Origin: Candidatus Woesearchaeota archaeon
Lineage (GTDB): Archaea; Nanobdellota; Nanobdellia; Woesearchaeales; DSVV01
DNA: 38,031 nucleotides
Direction of reading: 5' to 3'
Assembly: GCA_018657385.1 (NCBI GenBank)
Contig: JABHXF010000035.1
Location: forward strand, 1-38,031
Shown here piece after piece: positions 16,504 through 24,832 of the stretch; the stretch's first letter is position 1; the number at the start of each line of letters is the position of its first letter. Under the pieces are notes generated by a model. That model did not search any database. It was given only the letters and a program-made list of their open reading frames with translations, and was not told the DNA's origin. Both the position numbers and the translations under genes were made by a program.

Positions 16504-17637
16504 ATGTTTACAATGGGAGATTTTGCTAAATTAGGCTTGAAAAAGGAAATTCTGGAAGTTTTATCTAAATTAAAATATAAAAAATCATTTGAAGTACAGG
16601 AAAAAGTAGTGCCTTTAGCAATCCAAGGGAAAAATGTTGTATTCACATCTAGAACAGGAAGTGGAAAAACATTAGCATATCTTTTAGGTTTTCTAGGGAA
16701 AATCAATAAAAAATTAGGGCCACAAATGATTGTTCTTGTACCAACAAGAGAACTTTGTATCCAAGTTGGAAAAGAGATGAGTAAGATTGGAGAATTATTA
16801 GGAATTAATGTTGGAATGTTATATGGTGGAAGAGATGTTCCTGGAGATTACAGAACATTAAGTAGAAAAAATCAAATTATAGTAGGAACACCTGGAAGAC
16901 TTCTTTTACATGTAGATGAGAAAAAAATTAAAGTTGGAGAAGTTAAATATTTAGTTTATGATGAGTCTGATCAGATGTTTGATAATGGCTTTTTTGATGA
17001 TTGTATATATATGAAAGAAAGAGTAAGTAGAGATGCACAAGTTATATTTTCATCAGCAACATTAACTGAACAAATTACAGACTTTATTGAAAATGTAATA
17101 ATTGATTATGAATTATTGAAAATTGGAGAACTAATTCCTAAAAATATTGTACAAGAAAAATTATATTGTGAAAAATTAGAGAAAAATGAATTATTGCTTG
17201 ATATATTTACAAAAAAGAAATTTAAAAGAGCAATGATATTTTGTAATACAAAAGTAAAATCTTATGATATATGTGAATATTTAAAAGAAAATAAGTTTAA
17301 TGCTAAATCATTAAATAGTGATCTTAGACAAGAAGATAGATTAAATCATCTTAATCTTTTCAAAGATGGAAAAATAAGAATTTTAGTTACAACAGATGTT
17401 GCTGCTCGTGGTTTACATATTGAAAAAGTAGATATTATCATAAATTATGACGTACCTACAAGAGAAGAATTTTATGTACATAGAATAGGAAGAACAGGAA
17501 GAATTGATAAAAAAGGATATTCTTTAACATTTATATGTCCAGAAGATGTTGATAGATTCTATAATATTGAATTTGAGTATGAATTAAAGGTTAAAGAGAT
17601 AGAAAAGAATTCTGTAATGATTAAAAAGAAAGATTAA
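16504..17637 (+). CDS. DEAD-box helicase with DESD motif II
   Basis: A 377-residue helicase core with no tail. Motifs: Q region KKSFEVQEKVV, I SRTGSGKT, Ia PTRELCIQ, GTPGRLL, II DESD in place of DEAD, III SAT, V TDVAARGLH and VI HRIGRTGR. The Ala to Ser change in motif II is tolerated in the superfamily, so it is probably active. The lack of a C-terminal RNA-binding extension suggests a partner-directed role, unlike the other two helicases here. A TTTATAAC box about 24 bp upstream supports the ATG at 16504; an ATG three codons later is an alternative. Confidence 0.9.
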   Translation: MFTMGDFAKLGLKKEILEVLSKLKYKKSFEVQEKVVPLAIQGKNVVFTSRTGSGKTLAYLLGFLGKINKKLGPQMIVLVPTRELCIQVGKEMSKIGELLGINVGMLYGGRDVPGDYRTLSRKNQIIVGTPGRLLLHVDEKKIKVGEVKYLVYDESDQMFDNGFFDDCIYMKERVSRDAQVIFSSATLTEQITDFIENVIIDYELLKIGELIPKNIVQEKLYCEKLEKNELLLDIFTKKKFKRAMIFCNTKVKSYDICEYLKENKFNAKSLNSDLRQEDRLNHLNLFKDGKIRILVTTDVAARGLHIEKVDIIINYDVPTREEFYVHRIGRTGRIDKKGYSLTFICPEDVDRFYNIEFEYELKVKEIEKNSVMIKKKD

Positions 17638-17691
17638 ATTTCAAGTTATTATAATAGTTTGTTTCTACAATATTACTTTATTTCTACCACA

Positions 17692-18075
17692 TTATTTTGC
17701 TTCTTTGAAATTAAGTGCAACAGAATTAATACAGAATCTTTTTTTTGTGGGTAGAGGACCATCATCAAATATATGACCAAGGTGACCACCACATTTTTTA
17801 CATGTAACTTCTATTCTTTTAATTCCAAGTGTTATATCTTCATTAAATTCAACTGCGTCTTTTTTAGCATCATAAAAACTAGGCCAGCCACAAGATGAAT
17901 CAAACTTAGTATCTGAAGAAAATAATTCATTACCACAACCAACACAAATATATTTCCCCTTTTTAGAAAACTCAACATACTTTCCAGAAAGAGGTGCTTC
18001 TGTTCCTTTCTCTCTTAAAATACGATATTGTTCTGAACTAAGTTTCTTTTTCCATTCTTTTTCAGACTTATTCAT
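17692..18075 (-). CDS. msrB: Peptide methionine-(R)-S-oxide reductase MsrB
   Basis: A 127-residue enzyme that reduces the R-epimer of methionine sulfoxide. Zinc cysteines C44/C47 (CVGC) and C92/C95 (CKKC), the signature SSCGWPSF (C62, resolving) and the catalytic Cys115 in RFCINSVALNF are all present. It has no signal peptide and so acts in the cytoplasm. It overlaps the upstream membrane-subunit gene by 4 bp as the last gene of a three-gene operon, which supports a joint role in repairing oxidised methionine. Confidence 0.95.
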   Translation of the reverse strand: MNKSEKEWKKKLSSEQYRILREKGTEAPLSGKYVEFSKKGKYICVGCGNELFSSDTKFDSSCGWPSFYDAKKDAVEFNEDITLGIKRIEVTCKKCGGHLGHIFDDGPLPTKKRFCINSVALNFKEAK

Positions 18076-18311
18076 TTTTTCTTAAACCTATTAAATAGGT
18101 TGCATGAATAATACAAATGCAACAATACAAAAATAATTAATGGATATATTAGATATGAGTGAATTTTAAAAGATAATGATTTTGTTAATAAACCAAAAGT
18201 CAACAGCCCCATAATTTTAAATTGTGTTATTCCTAACCCACTTATTATAAACAAAATAATAGTAACTAATGAAAGATATGCAACAAGTTTATTTATATTA
18301 TTTCTTTTCAT
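18072..18311 (-). CDS. Small cytochrome b-like membrane subunit (MsrQ-like)
   Basis: A 79-residue membrane protein with about three hydrophobic segments (9-28, 32-43, 53-69). His51 and His65 are 14 residues apart, the spacing of heme ligands in DUF4405/ferric-reductase-like membrane domains. It overlaps the MsrP-like gene upstream and msrB downstream by 4 bp each. By position it should hand electrons to the molybdoenzyme, as MsrQ does for MsrP, but it is far shorter than MsrQ (about 200 residues) and the assignment rests on context and the two His. Confidence 0.5.
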   Translation of the reverse strand: MKRNNINKLVAYLSLVTIILFIISGLGITQFKIMGLLTFGLLTKSLSFKIHSYLIYPLIIFVLLHLYYSCNLFNRFKKK

Positions 18312-18952
18312 TTTAAAAATCCCTCTTTAAGATTACCTGTATCTGAATATCCTCTTTTTTCCCAATATCCTTCATAATCTTCATCATCAGATAATTCAAT
18401 CTTAGTAATCCATTTAATCCATTTATACCCCCATTTACTCTCGGCAACAAGCTGGAATGGAAAACCACGTTCTGGTGGCATTATAACATCATTCATTTTA
18501 TAAGCAATCATTATATCGTTATCCATAACATATTCTATTGGAAAAGAAGTTGAATATCCATCATAAGCATAAAAAATAATAGTATTTGCTTCAGATAAAG
18601 GTTTTGTTTTTTCTAAAATATCTTTAAGTAACATCCCTTCCCATAAAATATTTGCACTCCAACCCTCAACACAATTAAGCTTTACAACTTTTTTATATTT
18701 TTGATGATCTAAAACTTCATCATAGTTTAATTTAATAGGATTTTCAACTAATCCAGTTATTTCTAATTCATAATCTGAAATATTAATATATTGTGGTCCT
18801 TTAATAGAATTTTCTCTAAAATCGCCAATTGATGATAGTTTTTTACCTTCATATTCATTAATTTCTATACTCTGTAATGTTTTAATCTCTTGTGAAGTAC
18901 ATCCAAATATAAAGAGTAGAACAAATACCAATAATATAATTCCTTTTTTCAT
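18308..18952 (-). CDS. Molybdopterin oxidoreductase lipoprotein (MsrP/YedY-like)
   Basis: A 214-residue sulfite-oxidase-fold protein. The N-terminus is a lipoprotein signal with lipobox FIFGC (Cys18), so the enzyme is anchored outside the membrane. The core YELEITGLVENPIKLNYDEV and VVKLNCVEGWS contain the Mo-binding Cys94, followed by GMLLKDILEK, YDGYSTSFPIEY and PPERGFPFQLVAESKWGYKWIKWI. MsrP/YedY reduces methionine sulfoxide in exported proteins with electrons from a heme membrane protein. It heads an operon with such a membrane protein and msrB, so envelope methionine repair is a reasonable inference. A nitrate- or sulfite-type activity cannot be excluded. Confidence 0.8.
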   Translation of the reverse strand: MKKGIILLVFVLLFIFGCTSQEIKTLQSIEINEYEGKKLSSIGDFRENSIKGPQYINISDYELEITGLVENPIKLNYDEVLDHQKYKKVVKLNCVEGWSANILWEGMLLKDILEKTKPLSEANTIIFYAYDGYSTSFPIEYVMDNDIMIAYKMNDVIMPPERGFPFQLVAESKWGYKWIKWITKIELSDDEDYEGYWEKRGYSDTGNLKEGFLK

Positions 18953-19019
18953 TATAATCTATATTTAAGATGATATTATTTAAATTTTGTTATTTAAATC
19001 TAATAATCTGATTATTTTA

Positions 19020-20702
19020 TTAATTAAACAATCCTTTAAAGAAATTAATTATTAAGTAGATAATATTTATAGGATTTTTTTCTACATTAAAATCATAATT
19101 TGATTCTATAGTTTCTGAATTTACATCTAATCCCCTTACTTGTACAAAGATTCTATATTTACCTTCTTTATCCACCTTAAAACTTTTTAAGATTTCAGTT
19201 AAATCAAGGGATTCATAAGAATGTAAAATATGTTCAACATCATAATTATTAAAATATTCTAAATCTGTATATTCTTGTCCATCAAAAATTTGAATTTTTA
19301 ATAATAAATAAAATAAAACATCTTTATCATCATTATTAAATACAACAGAATCTAAATTATTTAAATAATATTTTCTTCCTTCTTTTCTAACTAAAAAACT
19401 CTTAATATCGTCTTCAAAGTGAGATAAACTTATTTCATCCTCAACATAATAATTTGAATATTTTGTAGCAACAACTATTTGTAAAAGATCTGAAGGATCA
19501 GGCATTATTGGAATGAAAGCTTCATCAGAACTTGATTCTACAATTGCTCCAACTGACCAACATTGTTTACATTGGAAACATCCTGCTGCACCATCATCTA
19601 TCCCTTTATTCCACATAGCTTTTAGTTTAAGATTATGTGTGAAAGTAAAATCTGAAGGAGGCACTTTACAATGAATATCTTCTTCACATACTTCTGTAAA
19701 TCCAAGACCATTAGGTTTCTGAATAACACCATCACCACATTTTGTTAATTCACAATTACGATTACAAGTTCCAAAATCAAGATTAGCTAAACCTAAATCA
19801 CATTGTTCAGGTCCATTAACAATTCCATCATCACAAAATTCAGTAGGAATGCAAGCACCATAACCATCACAAGTTGGTAAACAAGTTTTTTCACCTTTAT
19901 AACCATCAATTGTTGTGCAACTTTTCTTTCCTGTTGTAAAATCTTCTGGATCGCATAATTCATAACCAGATTTATATCCATCAACAATACAACCTTTTTT
20001 TGGAGCAGGAGTAACAACAACTTGATTTTGTTGTTGAGCCTGAGGTGATTGAACAGGAGTATTTTGTATGACTGGAGTATTTTGTTGAACAGGTGTAGTA
20101 GTCTGAGGTGTACATTGTGCATTTACGCAACCATTTGGACATGGTATTGTTGAAGGTTGATAAACGCATGTTCCTTGTGCACATTGACCAACTATAGAAG
20201 ACACAAGATTTCCTTCATCATCACATTCTGGACTAGGAGGTTCATTACATACAACTCCTTCACAAGAAGCATCCTCTTCTACTATTTCTTCAGGTTCTTC
20301 TATTATTTCTTCTTCTATAATTTCTGCTTCTAAACATTTACTATCTGAGCAGCCATTTTCACAAGTTATAACTTCGCTTGAATATATAATCCCTGCACCT
20401 ACAAACTCATCTTCTTCAAGGTACTCATGAAAAAATTCTGATTCAGCAGTAGGATTTCCAGAACCATCAATACAAAAATATTCTGTTAATTGCCCTTCAT
20501 AACAAGAATCAGCTGGATTTGAGATAATACCATTTGGACCCTGAATAGATATTGCAGATTTTTCATCAGGATTGTTTCCACCATCACCATCACTACAATA
20601 TAACATACCAGAAACAGGCTCTGAATATACATTTATTGAACAAAATGCAAGAATAATTAAGGATATTAAAATAAGACATAATTTATAACTCTTTTTTTTC
20701 AT
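19020..20702 (-). CDS. Secreted Cys-rich repeat protein
   Basis: A 560-residue exported protein. Residues 1-27 are a signal peptide (KLCLILISLIILAFCSINVYS). The middle is Cys-rich with short modules: CENGCSDSKC, SCEGVVCNEPP, CPNGCVNAQC, CDDGIVNGPEQCDLG and CGDGVIQ, the last two like DUF4215-type modules. A Glu-rich hinge (EAEIIEEEIIEEPEEIVEED) and a Gln/Pro/Thr-rich linker (PVQQNTPVIQNTPVQSPQ) separate them. The C-terminal 200 residues lack Cys repeats, look beta-rich, and end in a hydrophobic helix (INIIYLIINFFKGLF) that may anchor the protein. It is likely a cell-surface protein. Partner unknown. Confidence 0.7.
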   Translation of the reverse strand: MKKKSYKLCLILISLIILAFCSINVYSEPVSGMLYCSDGDGGNNPDEKSAISIQGPNGIISNPADSCYEGQLTEYFCIDGSGNPTAESEFFHEYLEEDEFVGAGIIYSSEVITCENGCSDSKCLEAEIIEEEIIEEPEEIVEEDASCEGVVCNEPPSPECDDEGNLVSSIVGQCAQGTCVYQPSTIPCPNGCVNAQCTPQTTTPVQQNTPVIQNTPVQSPQAQQQNQVVVTPAPKKGCIVDGYKSGYELCDPEDFTTGKKSCTTIDGYKGEKTCLPTCDGYGACIPTEFCDDGIVNGPEQCDLGLANLDFGTCNRNCELTKCGDGVIQKPNGLGFTEVCEEDIHCKVPPSDFTFTHNLKLKAMWNKGIDDGAAGCFQCKQCWSVGAIVESSSDEAFIPIMPDPSDLLQIVVATKYSNYYVEDEISLSHFEDDIKSFLVRKEGRKYYLNNLDSVVFNNDDKDVLFYLLLKIQIFDGQEYTDLEYFNNYDVEHILHSYESLDLTEILKSFKVDKEGKYRIFVQVRGLDVNSETIESNYDFNVEKNPINIIYLIINFFKGLFN

Positions 20703-20769
20703 AACTAATACAGGATGAATCTAATATATAAAGTTAATTGAAATAATATAAAAAAACAAGAATTATAGT

Positions 20770-21438
20770 TTAATCATTCAATACATGTTCTACTTTCTTT
20801 GGTGCAGGTTTAATTAAGTGTTTAAATTTCTTAACTATGTATTTCATATCTTCTGTAAATGTTTTTGGATATTTCTTAAGATCATCTTTTAATTCATCAA
20901 TATCAAAAATTTGAATTCCACAAGCTTCTTTATCAATGAATTTAATATGTCCATCATAATATCCAATATAAAATTGAGTCATATGAGGTTCAATCCATTT
21001 TTCTTTATCAGTAATACCTCTTGTAGATTGATAATTGTCAAGATTTGTTAAAGGAGTTAATACTCCAAGAACTTGTAAATCTGTAACTGCAACTGCATTC
21101 TTAAATTCTTCATTGCTTACAATTGTTGCTGGAATCCCTAATTCTTCTGCACATTCTTTAAGCATTGTTAAATCATAACTATCTCCAGATGTAACGTGTC
21201 CACCAATTGTTTTATCCCACATTCCAGGATTATCTCCCTTCCATTTAGATCTTTTTTGTAGGATTACACGACCTTTTGAAGTCATTAATATAAGTCTAAC
21301 GTGTTTATGTCTAACACTAACTTTACCTTTTTTAAAATATTCATTACGCATTTTCTCATGCATTTTTTTCTTTTCCATACTACCAATAAGTTCACCTTCA
21401 TAAGAATAATAATCAACCATTTCTTTTCCTATTCCCAT
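20770..21438 (-). CDS. Nudix hydrolase
   Basis: A 222-residue Nudix protein. It has VRHKHVRLILMTSKGRVILQKRS, then the box GHVTSGDSYDLTMLKECAEELGI, in which the first Glu is Asp and the usual Arg-Glu is Lys-Glu; the metal-binding E-x-x-E-E core is intact. The extra 60 residues on each side resemble the IPP isomerase/YfcD group. The start at 21438 is preferred over the ATG at 21447, because AAGGGGG ends directly against the first ATG but is 9 bp before the second. It follows the RHH gene stop by 1 bp, so translation is coupled. Confidence 0.75.
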   Translation of the reverse strand: MGIGKEMVDYYSYEGELIGSMEKKKMHEKMRNEYFKKGKVSVRHKHVRLILMTSKGRVILQKRSKWKGDNPGMWDKTIGGHVTSGDSYDLTMLKECAEELGIPATIVSNEEFKNAVAVTDLQVLGVLTPLTNLDNYQSTRGITDKEKWIEPHMTQFYIGYYDGHIKFIDKEACGIQIFDIDELKDDLKKYPKTFTEDMKYIVKKFKHLIKPAPKKVEHVLND

Positions 21439-21439
21439 T

Positions 21440-21586
21440 TTATTCATCCCCCTTTCTATCTTTGATTAATCTTGTAGCTGCTACTTCGAAAAAATGAGAC
21501 TTATTTCTATAAGCCTTAGATCTAAGTACTTCTCTAATTTGAGATAATGTATCTTCACCCACTGTAATACTCAATTTATGCTTCAT
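21440..21586 (-). CDS. Small ribbon-helix-helix protein upstream of Nudix
   Basis: A 48-residue reading frame, MKHKLSITVGEDTLSQIREV... ending RLIKDRKGDE. It has the RHH pattern: strand KLSITVG, helix 1 (EDTLSQIREVLRSKA), turn (YRNK), helix 2 (SHFFEVAATRLIKDRK). A minus-strand TATA box (complement of 21611-21617) lies 27 bp upstream, so the mRNA is leaderless; an ATG three codons earlier (21595) is possible. It overlaps or abuts the Nudix start, which places both in one operon. It may repress this operon in the manner of an antitoxin, though the Nudix partner is not a known toxin. Confidence 0.65.
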   Translation of the reverse strand: MKHKLSITVGEDTLSQIREVLRSKAYRNKSHFFEVAATRLIKDRKGDE

Positions 21587-21697
21587 ATAGGGCATAAAAT
21601 ACTACTTACTTATAAATGTTTTGTTTTTGTAACTACTTTAAAGTGATTAATTAGACTATTAAATACATTTATAAAGGGAAAGGGATATCTGTGTAAT

Positions 21698-22141
21698 ATG
21701 CCAAGATTTGAAAGCCCAAGAGGAAGAGGAAGAAGCTCAGGTAGTGATAGACCTAGAGGTAGAAGTTCTGGAAGAAGTAGTGGTAGAGATAGCTTTACAA
21801 AGTTTGAAGACAGAGATACATCTAGAGGTAGAGGAAGACCTAGAGGCGGCAGCAGAGATAGTGGAAGAAGTGGCGGAAGAGATAGTGGAAGAGGATATGG
21901 CAGAGAAGAAAGAAGAGGAAGAAGTTCTGACATAGAAATGCACAAAGTAGTATGTGATGAATGTGGTAAGAATTGTGAAGTTCCTTTTAAACCAACATCA
22001 AGTAAGCCAATCTATTGTAGTGATTGTTTTAAAAAACACGATGGTAAAGGCGGAAGATCAAATGATGGCGGTAGTTCAAAAGTTCTTGATGAAATTAATA
22101 GTAAATTAGATAAGATCATGAAAGCAATGGATCTTGAGTAA
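21698..22141 (+). CDS. RGG/RS-rich protein with CxxC zinc motif
   Basis: A 147-residue protein. Residues 1-80 are almost only Arg, Gly, Ser and Asp in repeated RGR, SSGR and DSGR units, a disordered RNA-binding tail. Residues about 84-113 form a zinc motif, C-D-E-C-x17-C-S-D-C, common in DPANN and CPR genomes. The last 25 residues (SKVLDEINSKLDKIMKAMD) look like a short coiled coil for oligomerisation. It probably binds RNA and may condense with it. TTTATAAA at about 21669-21676 is 26 bp upstream. No operon partner. Confidence 0.75.
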   Translation: MPRFESPRGRGRSSGSDRPRGRSSGRSSGRDSFTKFEDRDTSRGRGRPRGGSRDSGRSGGRDSGRGYGREERRGRSSDIEMHKVVCDECGKNCEVPFKPTSSKPIYCSDCFKKHDGKGGRSNDGGSSKVLDEINSKLDKIMKAMDLE

Positions 22142-22221
22142 ATTTTAGTTCTTTAATTATATTGTGAAGTTAAAAAGTATATAATTTTTATTCATTTATA
22201 TCTACATATAATAAACAGCAA

Positions 22222-22229
22222 TTTATAAT
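22222..22229 (+). promoter_or_regulatory. TATA box of candidate small RNA
   Basis: TTTATAAT about 24 bp before the first base of a closed stem at 22248. No reading frame starts near the predicted start site. Confidence 0.45.
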
Positions 22230-22247
22230 GAAAATAAAAATAATCCA

Positions 22248-22320
22248 GAGTGAAAAAGAGCCTAACGGCTAGTTCCATTACAATAGGCTGAAGGCAATGT
22301 CACTCAGTAAATTTGTTTTT
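22248..22320 (+). ncRNA. Candidate small non-coding RNA
   Basis: GAGTGA (22248-22253) pairs with TCACTC (22300-22305), and inside it AGCCT (22259-22263) pairs with AGGCT (22285-22289); an alternative inner stem uses AGCC with GGCT (22267-22270). A TATA box is correctly placed upstream and a T-rich end (TTTGTTTTT, 22312-22320) follows. The stretch is richer in G and C than its surroundings. It lies in the 240-bp gap before the glycosyltransferase gene, which has a separate TATA-like box near 22350. No C/D or H/ACA box set is convincing, so the class is unknown. Confidence 0.45.
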
Positions 22321-22380
22321 CAGTCTAATATAATAAGATAAAACATAAGATTTATTAAACACATAAATTAAAAACTAATT

Positions 22381-23415
22381 ATGAAACTATTAATAATAAC
22401 ACCAACTAAATTTCCAGCAATAACAGGTAATGCAATAGATGTTGAAAGAATTATAGTTGGTCTTAAAAAATATGTTAGTAAAATTAAGGTTGTTACGCCA
22501 AATAAAATCAATTTTGAACAAATTAAAAAGTTTAATCCTGATGTAATACATGCTTTTCATGCATATAAAAGTAATATTGCTGTTAAACTATCTGAAAAAT
22601 TAAACAAACCCTTAGTTCTTGCTTTAACAGGTACTGATTATAACCACAATATAAAAGACAAATATAAAAAGAAGAAAGTTATGAGTACAATAAACAAAGC
22701 AAGTGTTATAACTGTATTTTCTAACAAAACAAAGAAATTAATTTCAACACAAATTCCAAAAATTAAAAATAAAATACATAGAGTTAGAAGAGATAAGCCG
22801 ATATTAGAATCAAAGAAGTGGAAATTTAAATCTAAATATCGAATAAGTAAAAGTAATTTTGTATTTACCCTAATTGCAGGTATAAGATTAGTAAAAAACA
22901 ACAGATTCCCAATAAAAGCTTTGAAAAAGTTACATAAAAAATATCCAAATATTAAATTCATAATTGCTGGTCCAATCTTAGACAATAAATATTTCTTGAA
23001 AATTAAAAAAGAAATAAAAAATCAAAAATGGATTAAATATATTGGAACAATCCCTAGAGACAAAATTAAACAAGTATATGAAAATTCAGATGTGATAATA
23101 AATTGTTCTCATTCTGAAGGATTAAGCAATGTTGTTTTTGAAGCAATGTTTTTAGGAAAAGCTATTTTAGTATCTGATATCCCAGGAAACAAGTTTTTAG
23201 TTAGAAATAATATAAGTTGTTTAAGCTATAAACATGATAATCCAACTGATTTTTATAAAAAAGCATTAAAACTTTATGAAGATAAAAAGAAACTTAAAAA
23301 ATTAGAAGTTAATGCTAAAAAGAAAGCATTAAAGATGATTAATCCAAAAGAAGCAGAAGAATATTATAAGATTTATAAGAAAGTTGTTAATGCAAATGTG
23401 GAGCATACAAAGTAA
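22381..23415 (+). CDS. GT4-family glycosyltransferase
   Basis: A 344-residue GT-B enzyme. The N-terminal domain starts MKLLIITPTKFPAITG with PDVIHAFHAYKSNIA and ALTGTDYN. The C-terminal nucleotide-sugar domain has FIIAGPILDN, KYIGTIPRDKIKQVYENSDVIINCS and HSEGLSNVVFEAMFLGKAILVSDIPGN, where the E-x7-E pair binds the donor. It would transfer a sugar from an activated donor to a lipid, protein or glycan; the acceptor is unknown. Its last 29 bp overlap the end of the convergent ZIP gene. Confidence 0.85.
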   Translation: MKLLIITPTKFPAITGNAIDVERIIVGLKKYVSKIKVVTPNKINFEQIKKFNPDVIHAFHAYKSNIAVKLSEKLNKPLVLALTGTDYNHNIKDKYKKKKVMSTINKASVITVFSNKTKKLISTQIPKIKNKIHRVRRDKPILESKKWKFKSKYRISKSNFVFTLIAGIRLVKNNRFPIKALKKLHKKYPNIKFIIAGPILDNKYFLKIKKEIKNQKWIKYIGTIPRDKIKQVYENSDVIINCSHSEGLSNVVFEAMFLGKAILVSDIPGNKFLVRNNISCLSYKHDNPTDFYKKALKLYEDKKKLKKLEVNAKKKALKMINPKEAEEYYKIYKKVVNANVEHTK

Positions 23416-24169
23416 CTAATACAACTATTCCTATCCCTATTAATATTGCTAAAAGATGAATTATTGATTCTTTAAGTTTGCAATGTCTATGTAATTGTGG
23501 CAATAGATTAGAAGCTGCAATGTAAATAAAGTTGCCAGCTGCAAAAGGAATAATAAATTCTTTAAAACCAGTTAATTTGCTAAGTAAAATAATCCCAACT
23601 ATTGTACCTATCATTGCAGTAATTGCAGATAGAAAATTAAAATATAAAGCTTTTTTCTTTGACATTCCTGAATATAATAAAACACCCATGTCTGCAATTT
23701 CTTGTGGCACTTCATGAAAAATAATTGAAATAGTAGTTGCAATACCTAAAGTAATACTAACAGCATACGCTCCTGCTATAACAAGACCATCAATAAAATT
23801 ATGAATACCATCTCCAATTAAGTTAATAGGAGCTAAATTATAAGCATGACCATGCCCACAATGCCCATCTTCACATTTTTTATTATGATGAAAATGAACA
23901 AACTTTTCTATTATAAACATCACCAAAAAACCAAATAAAATAAGTAATGGTAAAACTATTGAATAGTTATGACCATCAGCACTTGAAAATATTTCAGGTA
24001 AAAAGTTTATGAAAACAGTGCTCAATAAAACTCCAACTGAAACACTTAACAAGAATAATAATGTTTTATTAGATATCTTTTTCTTGATTAAGAATGGAAT
24101 TGCAACGATTATAGATATTAAAGAAACTATAATAACACTAATAATTGCATAATATGTTGATTCTAGCAT
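23387..24169 (-). CDS. ZIP-family metal transporter
   Basis: A 260-residue membrane protein with eight predicted helices. The two metal-site helices read INLIGDGIHNFIDGLVIAGAY (helix 4, HNFIDG) and IIFHEVPQEIADMGVLL (helix 5, HEVPQE), diagnostic of ZIP transporters moving Zn2+ or Fe2+/Mn2+ into the cytoplasm. The loop between helices 3 and 4 is His-rich (FHHNKKCEDGHCGHGH), a typical metal-sensing loop. The C-terminus HLH is also His-rich. Transcribed alone; its 3' end overlaps the glycosyltransferase gene. Confidence 0.92.
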   Translation of the reverse strand: MLESTYYAIISVIIVSLISIIVAIPFLIKKKISNKTLLFLLSVSVGVLLSTVFINFLPEIFSSADGHNYSIVLPLLILFGFLVMFIIEKFVHFHHNKKCEDGHCGHGHAYNLAPINLIGDGIHNFIDGLVIAGAYAVSITLGIATTISIIFHEVPQEIADMGVLLYSGMSKKKALYFNFLSAITAMIGTIVGIILLSKLTGFKEFIIPFAAGNFIYIAASNLLPQLHRHCKLKESIIHLLAILIGIGIVVLVTLYAPHLH

Positions 24170-24269
24170 AAAGATGTAAGATATCTAGTTGTTTAAATAA
24201 TTTGTTAAAAAGAAAATAAAAGAAATAAAATATTAAAAATATGATTATGATATATTATAATCAAGTGTT

Positions 24270-24467
24270 CTATTCTGATGCTAATGAAACATTTTCTGCT
24301 TTAGGTCCACGATCGCCTTCAACAACATCAAATGTAACGTTATCATTTTCACGAAGTCTTACGCCATCGTTTAAACCAGTTTGATGTACAAAATACTCTT
24401 TGCCATCTTCACCAGCAACAAAACCAAAGCCTTTACCTTCGTTAAAAAATTTAACTGTGCCGTTCAT
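24270..24467 (-). CDS. cspA: Cold-shock protein (CspA family)
   Basis: A 65-residue single cold-shock domain with RNP1 KGFGFV and RNP2 YFVHQT, starting MNGTVKFFNEGKG. It binds single-stranded RNA and DNA and melts RNA structure. GGAGGAG lies 8 bp before the ATG. It follows a 43-residue zinc-ribbon gene by 35 bp, sharing a leader of about 60 nt, so both are probably one cold-responsive operon. It shares the EGEDG/AGEDG-x-EYFVH block with the second cold-shock protein in the window. Confidence 0.93.
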   Translation of the reverse strand: MNGTVKFFNEGKGFGFVAGEDGKEYFVHQTGLNDGVRLRENDNVTFDVVEGDRGPKAENVSLASE

Positions 24468-24502
24468 TTTATTTACTCCTCCAATAATTTTTGTCCTATG
24501 AT

Positions 24503-24634
24503 TTAAGACTGTGATGCATACTCTTTTTTTGCCTTTTCATGGCATTCTTCACAATAATTTTTTTTTGATTCCCCTTTGTTAACCAAATATCTTTTCCTAC
24601 ATAATCTACAGTATTTTACAATCCTATATGTCAT
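24503..24634 (-). CDS. 43-residue zinc-ribbon protein upstream of cspA
   Basis: A small frame, MTYRIVKYCRLCRKRYLVNK... ending KKEYASQS, with two knuckles C9-R-L-C12 and C28-E-E-C31. GAGGT sits 6 bp before the ATG. The TATA box (complement of 24712-24720) is about 80 bp upstream, so there is a real leader, unlike most genes here. It is in tandem with cspA and probably cotranscribed. By its basic character and zinc ribbon it is likely an RNA- or ribosome-associated protein. Confidence 0.7.
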   Translation of the reverse strand: MTYRIVKYCRLCRKRYLVNKGESKKNYCEECHEKAKKEYASQS

Positions 24635-24832
24635 TATATACCTCGAAATATTAATAGAAACAGATTATTGTCAAAATGCTCCTAATATATAGTGTATAAT
24701 GAGGTGAGGTTTATAAATGCTTTGGTTTTAATGAGATTATCATTCAAATCACAGTTAAAGTGAATTAATTTTAATTTTTCATTATATATAGGAAAACATT
24801 TAAAAAGAACAACCAAATCTCAATGCTATGGC

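Noticed and set aside
21610-21945. Pro/Leu-rich and Ser-rich frames opposite the RGG gene
   Set aside because: Low-complexity complements of the Arg/Gly/Ser repeats; the plus frame has a TATA box and a zinc motif.
22248-22320. C/D-box guide RNA
   Set aside because: One CTGA is present, but no full C (RTGATGA) and D pair flanks a guide; the closed stem does not fit the class.
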